7,096 bases of DNA, from the NCBI GenBank assembly GCA_017541565.1, contig JAFXYU010000144.1, positions 1 through 7,096 of the forward strand, given 5' to 3'. Source of the DNA: a bacterium. GTDB taxonomy: Bacteria > Cyanobacteriota > Vampirovibrionia > Gastranaerophilales > Gastranaerophilaceae. Shown piece after piece: positions 6,198-7,096 of the stretch (within the stretch, counting starts at the first letter, position 1; the number at the start of each line of letters is the position of its first letter). Under the pieces are notes generated by a model, which was given only the letters and a program-made list of their open reading frames with translations, was not told the origin of the DNA and searched no databases. The translations under genes and the position numbers were made by a program.

Positions 6198-6225
6198 GTT
6201 AGTATAGTGATATAGTATAGAGTAT
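6193..6225 (+). repeat. Four AGTAT repeats upstream of ftsZ
   Basis: AGTAT occurs at 6193-6197, 6201-6205, 6214-6218 and 6221-6225, spanning the candidate -10 and the start of the leader. Spacing (8, 13 and 7 nt) is irregular. It could be a binding array or a slippage relic. Confidence 0.4.
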
Positions 6226-6242
6226 TAAAAAGAGGAACAGTC

Positions 6243-7096
6243 GTGGATAATTTAGGACCTGATATTTTTGGAAGAACAGATATTGAAAGTATTCAATCAT
6301 CTGATAATTACGCACAAACTCCGACACAGAGTGCAAACCCTGCAAAGATTAAAGTAATCGGTGTCGGCGGTGGCGGCGGAAATGCTGTTAACAGAATGAT
6401 TAAAAACGGTTTAACAGGTGTAGAATTTTGGTTAATGAACACCGACTTGCAGATTTTGAATATTTCTCCCTGCAAGAACAGAATACAACTCGGTGCAAAA
6501 TTAACAAACGGTCTCGGTGCAGGCGGTGAACCCCAAATCGGTGAAAAGGCTGCAGAAGAGGCACAACAGGAAATTACAAGCGCAATTGAAGGCGCAGATA
6601 TGGTATTCGTAACAGCAGGTATGGGCGGTGGAACAGGGACAGGTGCGGCTCCTATCGTTGCTAAGATTGCCAAGGATTTGGGTATTCTTACAATAGGTGT
6701 TGTTACAAAACCGTTCTCTTTTGAAGGCAAGAGAAGACAAAACCAAGCACTTCAAGGTTTGGAAAAACTCAGAGAAGCGGTAGATGCTCTCATTGTTATT
6801 CCGAATGACAAACTTCTTGATGTTGTTGACAGACGCGTATCACTTCAGGAATCATTCCTCGTTGTTGACGAGGTTCTTATGAGAGGTGTTCAGGGTATTT
6901 CGGATATCATTACAATTCCGGGACTTATTAACGTAGACTTTGCTGATGTAAAATCAGTAATGGCTGCATCAGGTTCGGCTTTGATGGGTATCGGCAGAGG
7001 CTCAGGCGAAGGCAGAGCAATTGAAGCGGCTAAAATAGCCATCAATTCTCAACTTCTTGAAACATCTATCAACGGTGCGAGCGGTGTTATTGTTAA
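6243..7096 (+). CDS. ftsZ: Cell division protein FtsZ (3' end outside window)
   Basis: FtsZ is the tubulin-like GTPase that polymerises at mid-cell and recruits the division machinery. The 284 residues present cover nearly the whole GTPase core. A variable N-terminus (1-34) is followed by [17 protein letters not shown] (37-53), [12 protein letters not shown] (59-70), [11 protein letters not shown] (90-100), the tubulin signature [11 protein letters not shown] (126-136), FEGKRR (160-165), PND (187-189) and the T7 loop NVDFAD (230-235) that completes the neighbour's GTP site. The C-terminal end and any FtsA/SepF-binding tail lie beyond the window. GTG start at 6243 has GAGGA (6232-6236) 6 nt upstream. 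EFW and the [20 protein letters not shown] region are cyanobacterial in style. NTDLQ and GGEP differ from the usual NTDAQ and G(A/G)NP. Identification is firm. Confidence 0.97.
   Translation, partial: MDNLGPDIFGRTDIESIQSSDNYAQTPTQSANPAKIKVIGVGGGGGNAVNRMIKNGLTGVEFWLMNTDLQILNISPCKNRIQLGAKLTNGLGAGGEPQIGEKAAEEAQQEITSAIEGADMVFVTAGMGGGTGTGAAPIVAKIAKDLGILTIGVVTKPFSFEGKRRQNQALQGLEKLREAVDALIVIPNDKLLDVVDRRVSLQESFLVVDEVLMRGVQGISDIITIPGLINVDFADVKSVMAASGSALMGIGRGSGEGRAIEAAKIAINSQLLETSINGASGVIV

Larger units (their letters stand above)
6014..6242. other. Divergent intergenic region between hydrolase operon and ftsZ
   Basis: This 229-nt, very AT-rich gap is the only sizeable non-coding stretch in the window. 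It holds one plausible promoter in each direction, an imperfect direct repeat at 6064-6110, and four AGTAT repeats just before ftsZ. No stable hairpin, small RNA or convincing ORF was seen. A frame running through it on the minus strand lacks a good SD and covers the hydrolase start and signal peptide. Confidence 0.7.

Noticed and set aside
6308..6755. Minus-strand frames across ftsZ, including a proline-rich one
   Set aside because: The proline-rich pattern is the antisense image of the glycine-rich FtsZ loops.

Overview
The window looks like a gene-dense, AT-rich bacterial chromosome fragment with ten genes, two of them cut by the window edges. The best clue to the host is the partial FtsZ at the right end. 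Its body is cyanobacterial in style: 'GVEFW..NTD' after the first glycine loop, '[10 protein letters not shown]', '[10 protein letters not shown]', and '[21 protein letters not shown]'. There is no photosynthetic gene, and the low GC and compact operons fit a non-photosynthetic relative of cyanobacteria such as Melainabacteria/Gastranaerophilales. That placement is an inference from one protein and general style, not a proof.

Left block, plus strand (1-1995): the C-terminal end of a HEAT-repeat-like protein, then queC (7-cyano-7-deazaguanine synthase), then a DUF366-family protein, then a small membrane-anchored SPOR-domain protein. The first three genes overlap end to start (8 nt, then 4 nt) and the SPOR gene starts 8 nt after the third, so this reads as one transcription unit. 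Starts at queC (TTG) and at the SPOR gene (ATG) are set by clear Shine-Dalgarno sequences.

Middle block, minus strand (6013 down to 1998): a secreted GHL10-type (DUF187/FENR-like) glycoside hydrolase, a 67-residue zinc-ribbon-like protein, an M20-family metallopeptidase, and two small paralogous proteins of unknown function in tandem. The first three genes overlap (17 nt and 11 nt) and are probably translationally coupled. The block converges on the SPOR gene with only 2 nt between the two stop codons.

Right block, plus strand (6243-end): ftsZ, divergent from the hydrolase operon. The 229-nt gap between them holds a plausible promoter in each direction plus short repeats.

Functionally, three of the recognised genes point to septal peptidoglycan work: FtsZ builds the division ring, SPOR domains are known to bind peptide-free (denuded) glycan strands at the septum, and the E. 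coli GHL10 enzyme DigH cleaves denuded glycans. Their proximity here suggests, but does not show, a division-associated wall-remodelling neighbourhood. The queC-DUF366 pair is the other interesting link: the DUF366 protein has a motif resembling that of lipoate/biotin ligases, has no function known to me, and is translationally coupled to a 7-deazaguanine enzyme. No tRNA, rRNA, CRISPR array or mobile element was seen.
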